Positions 8,671 to 16,527 of a stretch of 60,640 nucleotides of DNA are shown piece by piece. The position numbers were made by a program, and so were the translations under genes. The DNA comes from UBA6016 sp041915365. GTDB lineage: Bacteria > Campylobacterota > Campylobacteria > Campylobacterales > UBA6016. The stretch is taken from NCBI GenBank assembly GCA_041915365.1, contig JAYSBP010000014.1, positions 1-60,640 of the forward strand, written 5' to 3'. Numbering within the stretch: position 1 is the first letter of the stretch; each line of letters starts with the position of its first letter. Under the pieces are notes generated by a model, which searched no databases, was not told the origin of the DNA, and was given only the letters and a program-made list of their open reading frames with translations.

Positions 8671-9364
8671 CTATATTTTCTCCACTCTCATCACAAACCC
8701 AGCTCCCCTTTGAAACTCAAAATCCACGGGCACTATCTCTGCGCTCAGTCCAAACTCAGGCAATTCGTCCAGTAATCTGTATACGAACGGGCTAAACGGC
8801 CTATTGCTTGCCACCTTTGAATTATTCATGTCGACAAGCGGAAATATCCGTACTTCGTCAGCCAAGGCCGCCATAGATATGATACTCGTTAGGTGAAAAT
8901 CGTAGTCAAATCTATCATCGTATGTAAAAAGAAAATGCCCGCTAAGACACAAATCAAAATGCCCGGTAAGCCGTAGATGCGGAAACTTCGCATATAGATA
9001 ATTCTCATGCGAGAAATCGGTTATAAAATCACGAAGCGCAGACTCCCTAGCCGCACGGTGCCCATCCAAATCACCGTAAAAACCGAAGTTATGCTCACTC
9101 ATCCATGCCGTATTCGTATAGACTTTTTGTATTCCTATTAGCCCAAGTCTTTGTAGCTCATCTTTGTTTTTTTGATAGAGTATGTCAGCGGCTACCGCCT
9201 TTGCTCCTGCTTTATTAGCATGAGCCGTAAACGAGCACGCCCCGCCAGGGACAATCAAGTATCCGCTTGCCCGCAAGCTCATCCTCTCTTAGTCCAAACA
9301 TACAGAGATACTCCTCATAGGTGCGCCCGATAAATATTACGTTGTCCAAATCCAGTGTTGACAT
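8671..9364 (-). pseudogene. SAM-dependent methyltransferase-like gene, frameshifted
   Basis: The intact reading would start at ATG 9364 (SD AAGGA) with MSTLDLDNVIFIGRTYEEYL and reach ILDCP, then continue in the next frame as GGACSFTAHANKAG. DCPGGAxSF is a glycine-rich SAM-binding loop. One extra C (minus-strand TGTCCCTGG, bases 9245-9253) breaks the frame at codon 37; the original frame then stops after about 15 codons. The total of 694 nt equals 231 codons plus one base, as expected for a single insertion. The downstream part has the FDLCLSGHFLF strand typical of this group. Either a real pseudogene or a sequencing error; +1 frameshifting at CCC-T is less likely. Confidence 0.8.
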
Positions 9365-9537
9365 TATTATTTCCTTGTTGTTATTTTTGTGCTTATATAT
9401 AAGATGTTATGGTTAAGTATTTGTGGGTGTAGTTTCGGCGCTTAGCGCCAGATAAGAGAAGCGACAGGAAGGGTTCGTGTAGTAATGATGTTTGCCATAT
9501 CGCCCTCCCCTTTTATTTTTTATATTTTACGATTTGT

Positions 9538-10041
9538 TTAATAAAGCTCCCCAAAAAGCTCCAAATACGTGAGATAAAGCCTTACGTCAAACTCCAGCTG
9601 TCCGTAATTTGGCTCCATATTCTGACAAAGGGCGTAAAACGGTTTATTATGCTCTTTTTCTTTGAGATGGGCTAGTTCATGCACGATTATCATTTTAAGG
9701 AACTCCTCAGGAGCTAGCTTGAAGATTGTAGCGACCTTGATTTCACTTTTGCTTTTTAGCTTACCGCCTTGAACACGAGAGCTAAAGGTGTGAAGGCCGA
9801 GTGCGGCATGAAGCTCGGCTATCTTGCCGTCATAGGCTACTTTTGATAGCGGCTGTGCTTTTCGCATATGCTCGTTTTTTAGTTTTATCGCATAGTCATA
9901 CAATGCTTTGTCGGTAGTAACTACGTGCTTTTTGGGATATTTTGCAAGCAGATATTTGCCTAGTTTGCCATCATCTATTAGACGGCGAACTTGCTCTTTT
10001 ATATGTTCCGGATAATGGGCGACGTATTTTAGTTGTGGCAA
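9538..10041 (-). CDS. YgjP-like M48-type metallopeptidase
   Basis: 167 residues with the zinc motif HELAHLKEKEHNKPFY (HExxH plus a downstream His), characteristic of the DUF45/YgjP-like family. No membrane segment is present. The cellular role of the family is poorly known. I chose TTG 10041 because GAGGA lies 4 nt upstream and the protein then begins PQLKYVAHYPEHI, as I expect for the family; a longer open frame to 10215 would run into the divergent slyD gene. Only 47 nt separate the two starts, so the promoters must overlap. Confidence 0.85.
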   Translation of the reverse strand: MPQLKYVAHYPEHIKEQVRRLIDDGKLGKYLLAKYPKKHVVTTDKALYDYAIKLKNEHMRKAQPLSKVAYDGKIAELHAALGLHTFSSRVQGGKLKSKSEIKVATIFKLAPEEFLKMIIVHELAHLKEKEHNKPFYALCQNMEPNYGQLEFDVRLYLTYLELFGELY

Positions 10042-10088
10042 TAAATCCTCTTTTTTGTAGAATAAAGCAAAAACATACGGGATATTAA

Positions 10089-10544
10089 ATGAAAATAGGT
10101 AAAAACAGCGTCGTAACTCTTGATTATAGCGTAGCGGGTGTAGACGGCGGCTTGATTGACGAGGGGGCAAATCCGATAATATATCTACACGGCGGCTATG
10201 AGGGCATTTTTCCAAAGATAGAAGCGGCGCTTGATGGTAAAAGTGTGGGCGACTCTCTTGATATTACTCTTGCTCCTGAGGATGCTTTTGGAGAGTACGA
10301 CGAAACTCTTATTGAGGTGGAGGATGCTAGCGCTTTTGACGGCAAGGTAGAGCTTGGTATGCAGTTTTCACAAGGTGACGATGAGGATGCTTTGCTATAT
10401 GTAGTCAGAGATATCAATGACGGACAAGTAACGCTTGATGCCAACCACCCACTTGCAGGACTCGAAATAGTATTTTCTTGCACGGTAACAAACATTAGAG
10501 AGGCAACAAACGAAGAACTTGCGAATAAAGTAGTAAACGGCTAA
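10089..10544 (+). CDS. slyD: SlyD/SlpA-type FKBP peptidyl-prolyl isomerase
   Basis: 151 residues. The FKBP core is split by an insert-in-flap domain: VTLDYSVAG at the start, then GIFPKIEAALDGKSVGDSLDITLAPEDAFGEY, and VTLDANHPLAGLEIVFSCTV at the end. The pattern ANHPLAG is diagnostic of SlyD/SlpA. The histidine/cysteine-rich nickel-binding tail of E. coli SlyD is absent (the protein ends NKVVNG), so it probably acts as chaperone/prolyl isomerase only. It is 9 nt from the nucleotidase gene, so co-transcription is likely. Confidence 0.9.
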   Translation: MKIGKNSVVTLDYSVAGVDGGLIDEGANPIIYLHGGYEGIFPKIEAALDGKSVGDSLDITLAPEDAFGEYDETLIEVEDASAFDGKVELGMQFSQGDDEDALLYVVRDINDGQVTLDANHPLAGLEIVFSCTVTNIREATNEELANKVVNG

Positions 10545-10553
10545 GGAGCCAAG

Positions 10554-11492
10554 ATGGCATTAGACTTATCCGATACGCTCGTTATAGGCATTACCGCAAC
10601 TGCGCTTTTTGACCTCGCTGAGGCCGATAGCGTATTTCGCCGCACATTCGAGGCAAATCCAGATACTGCGATAGAAGAGTATAGACGCTATATGCTTGAG
10701 CGTGAAGATGACGAGCTACCGGAGGGAACCGGATATCCGCTAGTCAAGGCGCTTTTGGAACTAAATCGCTACCAAGACGGCTCAAGCTCGCCGCTTGTGG
10801 AGGTAGTCGTAATGTCTCGTAATAGCCCTGAGACAGGGCTTCGGATACTAAACACGATACGCAAAAAAGGACTTGCTATATCTCGCTCCGCTTTCACGGC
10901 AGGAGAGACTGTCGTTGATTATCTTGATGCTTTTGACGTTGATTTATTCCTCACAACCGATGCCAAAGACGCACAAGCCGTCATAGATAGCCGCACATGC
11001 GCCGCCGCAATAGTAAAAGAGCCGCCTAGCACAAACGCTGAGATTTCGCAAGGACAAGTACGCATAGCCTTTGATGGTGACGCCGTGCTTTTTGATGAGA
11101 GCAGTGAGCTAGTCTACAAAAAAGACGGACTAAAGGCCTTCCACGAAGCGGAAGACGCAAACCAAGATACTCCACTAACAGAGGGGCCTTACGCTTCATT
11201 TTTAAAGAAGCTATCTCGCCTACAAGACAGACTTCCGATTCGTAAAGAGTATTCGCCGATACGAATAGCAATAGTGACCGCTAGAAATAGCCCAGCCGAG
11301 ATGAGGGTAATTAAAACCCTTAGAAATTGGGGTGTATATGTAGATGAGGCGTTTTTTCTAGGAGGGGTGGAGAAGGCAAAAGTACTTAGTGCCTTTCGCC
11401 CTCATATATTCTTTGACGACCAAGACGTACATCTGGACACCGCCTCAAAAGCGGTGCCGTCCGGTAAAGTCCCGTATCCCACAAGGAGCTAA
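10554..11492 (+). CDS. Cytosolic 5'-nucleotidase (PF06189 family)
   Basis: 312 residues. The pattern VVMSRNSPETGLRILNTI, then VRIAFDGDAVLFDESSE (HAD-like DGD motif), VTARNSPAEMRVIKTLRNWGV and PHIFFDDQ matches the bacterial 5'-nucleotidase family related to animal cN-I. The expected reaction is dephosphorylation of nucleoside monophosphates in the cytoplasm. The SD GGAG precedes the ATG. It is downstream of slyD with a 9-nt gap. Its stop overlaps that of the convergent metal ATPase gene by 4 nt (CTAA). Confidence 0.88.
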   Translation: MALDLSDTLVIGITATALFDLAEADSVFRRTFEANPDTAIEEYRRYMLEREDDELPEGTGYPLVKALLELNRYQDGSSSPLVEVVVMSRNSPETGLRILNTIRKKGLAISRSAFTAGETVVDYLDAFDVDLFLTTDAKDAQAVIDSRTCAAAIVKEPPSTNAEISQGQVRIAFDGDAVLFDESSELVYKKDGLKAFHEAEDANQDTPLTEGPYASFLKKLSRLQDRLPIRKEYSPIRIAIVTARNSPAEMRVIKTLRNWGVYVDEAFFLGGVEKAKVLSAFRPHIFFDDQDVHLDTASKAVPSGKVPYPTRS

Positions 11493-13420
11493 CTTACCTT
11501 AAGTGCCCTTGTGGCATTGAGTACGGCAATAAGAGCTACGCCAACATCGGCAAATACAGCCTCCCATAACGTAGCTGTTCCGTAAGCACCCATTGCCATA
11601 ATGAGCGCTTTTATGCCTAGGGCAAAAAATATGTTCTGCCATACTATGGCATTTGTTTTTTTGGCTATTTTTACCGCAGTAGCTACTTTATTTATCTCGT
11701 CAGCCATTATTACCACGTCTGCCGCTTCTATAGCGGCGTCACTGCCCACGCCTCCCATTGCCACACCTATATCTGCCCTTGCTAAAGATGGGGCATCATT
11801 AATACCGTCGCCCACAAAGATAGTTTTGCCGCTCGAGTTCGCCATTAGAGCCTCTAGACGCTCAACTTTTTGATGTGGCAAAAGAGCCGCATAAATATTA
11901 TTTATTCCCAGCTTATCCGCAACGGCTTTTGCCGAACGCTCGTTATCTCCGGTTAACATGGCTATATTTTTTATTCCCATCGACTTTAAAGCTTGTATGC
12001 TCTCTTGACTATCCTCTTTTATCTCGTCGCTAACATTCAGCACGCCAGCAAATACACCGTCAATACAAACATATACGACGCTGCCGTCTTTTTGCCATTT
12101 TTGAAAATCTATGTTGTTTTGAAGCATTAGCTTGTCGTTTCCGGCAAGCACAGTTTTGCCCTCTACTATGGCTTTTACACCGTAGCCGGATAACTCTTCG
12201 TGCAATCCTATTAGTGATTCGTCAATCGGCTCTTTATAGGCTTGCGCAACACTCATTGCTATCGGATGATTGGAATGATGCTCAGCATATGCAGCGTATC
12301 TAAGTAATGTCTCTTCCTTAAAGCCATTTACGGCCTCCATAGATGAAAGGGCAAAAATGCCTTTTGTTAGCGTACCGGTTTTATCAAATACAACCGTGTC
12401 TACCGCTTTTAGCGCTTCAAGATATGCCGCACCCTTAACTAATATGCCGGCCCTAGATGCTCCGCCTATTCCACCAAAAAAGCTAAGCGGAATCGAGACT
12501 ACAAGAGCGCAAGGGCAAGAGACTACCAAAAATACGAGTGCCCTTCCAAACCACTCGGATAGCGAAGCCCCTTCAATAAATAGCGGCGGTAAAAATGCGA
12601 GAGCCATAGCCGATAAAACTACAAACGGGGTGTAGTATCTTGCAAATTTCGTAATAAAATTCTCTGTTTTTGCCTTTTTTGCACTTGCATTTTGTACCAA
12701 ATGAAGTATTTTTGATACGGTACTATCATCGAATGTTTTTGTTGTTTTTATTGTTAGCAATGCCGTTTTGTTAATAGAACCGGATAATATCTCATCTCCA
12801 ATACCAACCTCTCTTGGGAGCGCCTCCCCTGTAAGCGCAGAGGTATCAAGAGACGATGAACCGTCTATTATCACCCCGTCAAGCGGAACTTTTTCGCCGA
12901 CTTTTACTATCACCGTGTCGCCAACTTTTACATCGTTCGGATTCACTTTGATACTATTACCGTCAACTATTAGGTTGGCATAATCAGGGCGTATATCCAT
13001 CAAAGCCTCTATAGAATGGCGACTTTTTGCGACAGCCATATCTTGAAAAAACTCACCTATACGAAAAAACAGCATCACGGCTACGCCCTCTGGATATTCT
13101 CCGATAGCAAAAGCCCCTACCGTGGCTATTGACATAAGAAAATTCTCGTCAAACCAAGAACCCCTTATCATATTGCGAACGGCAGAGTAAAGTATCTCCC
13201 AGCCGACTAGCAAATATGCAATGATAAAAAGCGGTAATTCATACACGCTACCTTTGTCGCTCAAAAGTGCCGCAACAAAAAATATTGCGCCCAAAGCAAA
13301 CATCCATATATCTTTTTTATCTAGCCCGCCATGCTCATGATGATGGTCGTGCCCGTGCTCATCGTGGCAATGATCTTCATGTGGATGACAATGCGAGCAG
13401 CATTTTATTTCGTTACTCAT
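11489..13420 (-). CDS. Zn/Cd/Pb-type P1B heavy-metal exporting ATPase
   Basis: 643 residues. A His/Cys-rich N-terminus (about residues 7-31) replaces the usual HMA domain and probably buffers or delivers metal. Core motifs are TGEA (197-200), CPC in a membrane helix (302-304, metal site), DKTGT with phosphorylated Asp346, SNHPIA (P1B-type HP motif) and GDGINDAPSLA. Eight membrane helices fit the family. It exports Zn, Cd, Pb or Co from the cytoplasm (ZntA/CadA type). It sits behind an ArsR/SmtB repressor with 8 nt overlap, so it is probably derepressed by excess metal. Confidence 0.93.
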   Translation of the reverse strand: MSNEIKCCSHCHPHEDHCHDEHGHDHHHEHGGLDKKDIWMFALGAIFFVAALLSDKGSVYELPLFIIAYLLVGWEILYSAVRNMIRGSWFDENFLMSIATVGAFAIGEYPEGVAVMLFFRIGEFFQDMAVAKSRHSIEALMDIRPDYANLIVDGNSIKVNPNDVKVGDTVIVKVGEKVPLDGVIIDGSSSLDTSALTGEALPREVGIGDEILSGSINKTALLTIKTTKTFDDSTVSKILHLVQNASAKKAKTENFITKFARYYTPFVVLSAMALAFLPPLFIEGASLSEWFGRALVFLVVSCPCALVVSIPLSFFGGIGGASRAGILVKGAAYLEALKAVDTVVFDKTGTLTKGIFALSSMEAVNGFKEETLLRYAAYAEHHSNHPIAMSVAQAYKEPIDESLIGLHEELSGYGVKAIVEGKTVLAGNDKLMLQNNIDFQKWQKDGSVVYVCIDGVFAGVLNVSDEIKEDSQESIQALKSMGIKNIAMLTGDNERSAKAVADKLGINNIYAALLPHQKVERLEALMANSSGKTIFVGDGINDAPSLARADIGVAMGGVGSDAAIEAADVVIMADEINKVATAVKIAKKTNAIVWQNIFFALGIKALIMAMGAYGTATLWEAVFADVGVALIAVLNATRALKVS

Positions 13421-13763
13421 CTATATGCTCCAGCCCTTGGTCAAATATATTTTTGATATGTTCGTCATCAAGAGAATAAAATACGGTTTTCCCTTCTTTT
13501 CTATACTTTACAAGTCTGGCTATCTTCAACACTCTAAGTTGGTGAGATATAGCCGATTGATTCATATTTAGCAGCGTAGCTATGTCGCATACGCACATCT
13601 CTGACTCAAAAAGCGCAGACAATATCTTGACTCTTGTCGTGTCGCCAAATACCTTAAACAGCTCGGCAAGCTCAAAGAGCCTCTCATCTTTAGGCATCTT
13701 GCTTTTGACGACAGAGACTATATCATCGTGTACGATATGACAATCACAGTTGTATTCGCTCAA
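13413..13763 (-). CDS. ArsR/SmtB-family metal-responsive repressor
   Basis: 116 residues forming a winged helix. It carries the ELCVCD-like metal box as SEMCVCDIATLL in the recognition region, followed by NQSAISHQLRVLKIARLVKYRKEGKTVFYSL, and an N-terminal CDCHIVHDD that could add ligands as in CadC. C-terminal Asp/His residues (DDEHIKNI) could form the alpha-5 zinc site. The start is TTG 13763 with SD AAGGAG. It should repress its own operon with the downstream metal ATPase by binding the dyad at 13781-13806. Cd/Pb/Zn sensing is inferred from the CVC motif. Confidence 0.92.
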   Translation of the reverse strand: MSEYNCDCHIVHDDIVSVVKSKMPKDERLFELAELFKVFGDTTRVKILSALFESEMCVCDIATLLNMNQSAISHQLRVLKIARLVKYRKEGKTVFYSLDDEHIKNIFDQGLEHIDE

Positions 13764-13780
13764 AATTGACTCCTTATATG

Positions 13781-13806
13781 AATATATGAATATTTGTTCA
13801 TATATT
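13781..13806. promoter_or_regulatory. SmtB/CadC-type operator of the metal-export operon
   Basis: Perfect 10-bp inverted repeat AATATATGAA / TTCATATATT with a 6-bp centre, just upstream of the repressor gene. It has the sequence and size of SmtB/CadC 12-2-12 operators. A minus-strand TATAAT (13804-13809) overlaps its distal edge, so binding would cover the -10 region. TTCACA at 13829-13834 is a possible -35 with a long 19-nt spacer. Confidence 0.75.
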
Positions 13807-13902
13807 ATAAACTAGGCTCCTTAAAAATTGTGAACAAAAAAATGGGCAACGTATAAGGATGAGCTAAGTATCATTAACGATAAAAAGCCTATGGAGAGAG
13901 CA

Positions 13903-14202
13903 ATGCGAAATGTTTTTGTGATAGTAATTAAATACACAAAACCGTTAACAGAAGTAGAAAAATATCTTGAGGCGCACAGAAACTTTCTAGATAGTGCCAT
14001 AAAAAACGGAACGTTAATGCTATCGGGAGCTCAAAATCCAAGAATCGGAGGGGTCATAATAGGACGCTTCTGGAGCCTTGATGAGGCACAAGCCTTCGTA
14101 CATCAAGACCCTTTTTCTGTAGCAGACGTGGCGTCCTACACTGTAACTGAGTTTACGCCCTCTAGGTTTGCGCCGGAATTTGAGGGCTATTTGCAATCTT
14201 AG
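13903..14202 (+). CDS. YciI-like (DGPF-domain) protein
   Basis: 99 residues of ferredoxin-like fold. It begins VFVIVIKYTKPLTEVEKYLEAHRNFL with the conserved YciI histidine in EAHR, and ends with GRFWSLDEAQAFVHQDPF. The family is cytosolic and resembles muconolactone isomerase in fold; its enzymatic role is mostly unknown. ATG 13903 is preferred over 13891 because GGAGAG lies 4 nt before it. The stop overlaps that of the convergent VOC gene (TTAG). Confidence 0.85.
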   Translation: MRNVFVIVIKYTKPLTEVEKYLEAHRNFLDSAIKNGTLMLSGAQNPRIGGVIIGRFWSLDEAQAFVHQDPFSVADVASYTVTEFTPSRFAPEFEGYLQS

Positions 14203-14669
14203 TCTATCTCGGCGCTGAACTGCTCTACCATCTCTAGCGGTATGTGAGTCATCTGCGATACTTGCTCGTGTGTATAGCCAGCGTCAAGGAGTCTCTCGAC
14301 CGTATGCGATAAAGGCTCGGCAACCTCTACGATATGCCCATCTGGGTCAAACACTCTAAACGCCATTTGCCCCCATGGCTGCGGCTCTATCTTTGATATG
14401 ACTCCGGCACCGAACTCCGTTAGTTTTTTGAAATCATCCTCTATAGTTTCAGATTCAAAGCAAATTTCGAAGCTCTGTCCGTTAAATTTCTTCGCCGCTC
14501 CAAATATAGTTTCGGTCGCCATCTGCGTCTTCCATATTGCAAGGCCGCTCTCAAAAGCGACATAAGCCCCATCAGACTCCATAACCACTTTTTGCCCCAA
14601 AGCATCCTCATAAAACTCTTTTGATACCTCTATGTTGTCTACAAAAATAGCAGTTGCCGTAAGCGTCAT
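14199..14669 (-). CDS. VOC/glyoxalase-superfamily protein
   Basis: 156 residues. A vicinal-oxygen-chelate fold is seen in TAIFVDNIEVSKEFYEDALGQKVVME and later in GQMAFRVFDPDGHIVEVAEP, the classic last strand with the metal-ligand Glu. The C-terminal extension (AGYTHEQVSQMTHIPLEMVEQF) is helical. The substrate is unknown; bleomycin-resistance-like or glyoxalase-like roles are both possible. Start ATG 14669 has SD AAGGAA; a longer frame to 14735 would overlap the upstream ArsC-like gene. It lies 13 nt after that gene, so co-transcription is likely. Confidence 0.85.
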   Translation of the reverse strand: MTLTATAIFVDNIEVSKEFYEDALGQKVVMESDGAYVAFESGLAIWKTQMATETIFGAAKKFNGQSFEICFESETIEDDFKKLTEFGAGVISKIEPQPWGQMAFRVFDPDGHIVEVAEPLSHTVERLLDAGYTHEQVSQMTHIPLEMVEQFSAEID

Positions 14670-14682
14670 ATTGTTTTCCTTT

Positions 14683-15087
14683 TTATTTGTTTTGTTGGCA
14701 GGGGTCTGATGCGTTGCAGGTAGATGGCGCTTCACCTACTTCAATGCCAAGCTTCTCTTTTATCTCATCGGGATCAAATCCGCTTAACTTTACGTCCCCT
14801 TTTTTGATAAGCGGCCTTTTGATTAGTATCGGCTCTTTTATCATAGCCTCCAAAGCTTCCTCTGCACTTAACAATGCAGGATTCACAAGGCCGTCTTTGA
14901 TAGATGGAGCCGTCATATTAAACCAGTTTTCAAGCGGCTTTTGCCCAAAATACTCACGAAGCTCGGATGATGTCCATTTTGTCTCAAGTAGATTTTTTAC
15001 TACTAGAGTGCAGCCGGCTTTTATCAGTTTTTCTTTTTGTCTGGCATTGCCGCCGCAACCTGGTTTTTCATAAAATTCGATAACCAT
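14683..15087 (-). CDS. ArsC/Spx-family, nitrogenase-associated-type protein
   Basis: 134 residues. A thioredoxin-like ArsC fold is seen: VIEFYEKPGCGGNARQKEKL with the single N-terminal Cys of the CGGN site, then NWFNMTAPSIKDG and EPILIKRPLI, the ArsC substrate-binding Arg region. This combination matches the nitrogenase-associated protein subfamily. No nif gene is in the window, so nitrogen fixation cannot be inferred. The C-terminal tail has two further Cys (TCNASDPCQQNK). Arsenate reduction is possible but unproven. Confidence 0.82.
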   Translation of the reverse strand: MVIEFYEKPGCGGNARQKEKLIKAGCTLVVKNLLETKWTSSELREYFGQKPLENWFNMTAPSIKDGLVNPALLSAEEALEAMIKEPILIKRPLIKKGDVKLSGFDPDEIKEKLGIEVGEAPSTCNASDPCQQNK

Positions 15088-15133
15088 GCAAAAGCCCTTT
15101 TATTTTTATATGACTCTTGCACTTTGCGTTCCG

Positions 15134-15520
15134 CTATGAGTACAGGCTAAGTCCCGAAGATGTATTAGTTGACGTGTAGTTTGCCGTGTTTTGATAGAGT
15201 GAGATTTTACTTAGTTGCTCTTTTTGAGTTAGCTCTTTGATTTTATTTTTTAGGTCGTTTTCCAAAGTCGCACGATAAATCTCTGCGCTGGATTTTGAGA
15301 TATTTTTTACATATTCATCGCTCTCTTTACCAAAGCCCGTTAGGCTTCTCTCTATTTCTTGCTGTTTTGCTTCGCTTTTTTTGTCAATCGATAACTTCTC
15401 AAGGATTGAGTTTATCAGTATTTCGCCGCTTGGTGGAGTATATGAGCCGTCGTTTGTAGTCTTTTTTTGTAGCAAGGATGAAAGCTGTGAGATAAATGAA
15501 TTTACGCCGCCTATCTGCAT
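15134..15520 (-). CDS. Small protein of a likely flagellar sigma-54 regulon
   Basis: 128 residues, no membrane segment or signal peptide, with a lysine/glutamate-rich helical middle and a Ser/Thr/Asn-rich end (NTSSGLSLYS). I do not recognise the family. The start ATG 15520 is preceded by GGGGGCGGA. The gene sits 30 nt behind a good sigma-54 promoter. In Campylobacterota sigma-54 drives rod and hook genes and a few small orphan genes (Cj0428, Cj1242, Cj1650 types), so this may be a flagellum-linked protein. That assignment is an inference from the promoter alone. Confidence 0.68.
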   Translation of the reverse strand: MQIGGVNSFISQLSSLLQKKTTNDGSYTPPSGEILINSILEKLSIDKKSEAKQQEIERSLTGFGKESDEYVKNISKSSAEIYRATLENDLKNKIKELTQKEQLSKISLYQNTANYTSTNTSSGLSLYS

Positions 15521-15549
15521 TCCGCCCCCTATGTTTTTTGGGGCTTAGG

Positions 15550-15565
15550 AGCAAAGGGTGTTCCA
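15550..15565 (-). promoter_or_regulatory. Sigma-54 (RpoN) promoter
   Basis: Minus-strand TGGAACACCCTTTGCT has GG and GC separated by exactly 10 nt and a TTGCT -12 element, matching TGGCAC-N5-TTGCW except at one core position. A transcript would begin near 15540, about 20 nt before the ATG at 15520. A 7-bp inverted repeat (TTTTGGC/GCCAAAA, 15568-15588) lies directly upstream. Confidence 0.7.
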
Positions 15566-15596
15566 GATTTTGGCAGATTTGGCCAAAAATCCTCAA

Positions 15597-15625
15597 TTGT
15601 ATCCACTAAGGCTCAAAAATATAAT
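15597..15625 (+). promoter_or_regulatory. Sigma-70 promoter of the ferritin-VIT gene
   Basis: TTGTAT (15597-15602), 17-nt spacer, TATAAT (15620-15625). The leader would be about 30 nt, with SD AAGGAAAC just before ATG 15661. Confidence 0.6.
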
Positions 15626-15660
15626 GTAGAATATCCGCAGATTTTACGAAGGAAACTTGT

Positions 15661-16524
15661 ATGAATGCGACAAATAGAGCCTTAAGACAACAGCAAAATG
15701 AAATAAACGATTATGCTGTCTACAGTCTGCTTGCAAAAAAAGAGACAAACGAACACAATAAAGAGATATTTTTGCAAATAGCTAGGGAGGAAAAATCTCA
15801 TTATGAGTTTTGGAAGGATATAACAGGAAGAGAGGTAGAGCCTTCCACCGTCGTTGTGGTATTTTATACCATGCTTATCACTCTGCTTGGTAGCTCTTTT
15901 GCGTTAAAACTCCTTGAAGGTAGAGAGTCCGAATCTGAGGAATTTTATGAAGAGATAGCAAAGACATACCCAGCCGCCGTCAAAATATACAAGCAAGAGG
16001 CAAGTCATGAAGCCTCATTAATAGATATGCTAGAGGATAAAAAGATAGTTTATGCCGGAGCGGTGGTGCTTGGGATGAATGACGCTTTGGTAGAGCTAAC
16101 CGGAACGCTTAGCGGTATTGCGCTAGCTTTTGATAGAAGTTTCGCAGTCGGCATCACAGGGATGATTATGGGGATAGCGGCTTCTCTTTCGATGGCCGGT
16201 TCGGCATATCTGGAAGCAAAAGAAAACACAGACAGTGCCATATCTCCTGCCGTCTATTCGGCGTACACCGGCTTTTCATACATAGCGACTACATTTATTT
16301 TAGTTATACCGTTTTTTATTTTTTCATCTATTGGGGCATCTTTGGCGGTGATGTTTGCGGCGGCCTTTGTGTGTATCGTAGCTTATAGCTTTTACATCTC
16401 GGTGGCCAAAGGGCAACCTTTTGCCACAAGAACTTATCAGATGCTATTTATCACGTTTGGTGTCGCCGCAATATCGTTTACGATAGGGTGGTTTGTAAAG
16501 CACTATCTTGGAATAGAGATATAA
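15661..16524 (+). CDS. Ferritin-like/VIT1-type metal transporter (MbfA-like)
   Basis: 287 residues. The N-terminal half (1-135) is a rubrerythrin-like four-helix unit with di-iron ligands visible in ENDYAVYSLLAKKE-type, REEKSHYEFW (ExxH) and KQEASHEASLI (ExxxH) motifs. The C-terminal half is a VIT1/CCC1 membrane domain (VLGMNDALVELTGTLSGIALA, then IMGIAASLSMAGSAYLEAKE). Such fusions (MbfA in rhizobia) export iron across the inner membrane and limit iron or peroxide stress. A hydrophobic segment near 60-78 lies inside the ferritin part. It has its own promoter and SD. Iron or manganese is the likely substrate. Confidence 0.9.
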   Translation: MNATNRALRQQQNEINDYAVYSLLAKKETNEHNKEIFLQIAREEKSHYEFWKDITGREVEPSTVVVVFYTMLITLLGSSFALKLLEGRESESEEFYEEIAKTYPAAVKIYKQEASHEASLIDMLEDKKIVYAGAVVLGMNDALVELTGTLSGIALAFDRSFAVGITGMIMGIAASLSMAGSAYLEAKENTDSAISPAVYSAYTGFSYIATTFILVIPFFIFSSIGASLAVMFAAAFVCIVAYSFYISVAKGQPFATRTYQMLFITFGVAAISFTIGWFVKHYLGIEI

Positions 16525-16527
16525 AAC

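Noticed and set aside
9245..9253. Programmed +1 frameshift at CCC-T in the methyltransferase gene
   Set aside because: No stimulatory element or rare-codon stall is evident, and the site lies in an accessory patch; mutation or error is simpler.
9437..9449. Perfect 13-bp palindrome GGCGCTTAGCGCC between genes
   Set aside because: No T-run follows and no promoter element overlaps it, so I cannot assign it as terminator or operator.
14683..15087. Evidence for nitrogen fixation from the nitrogenase-associated-type protein
   Set aside because: The family also occurs without nif genes and no nif gene is in the window.
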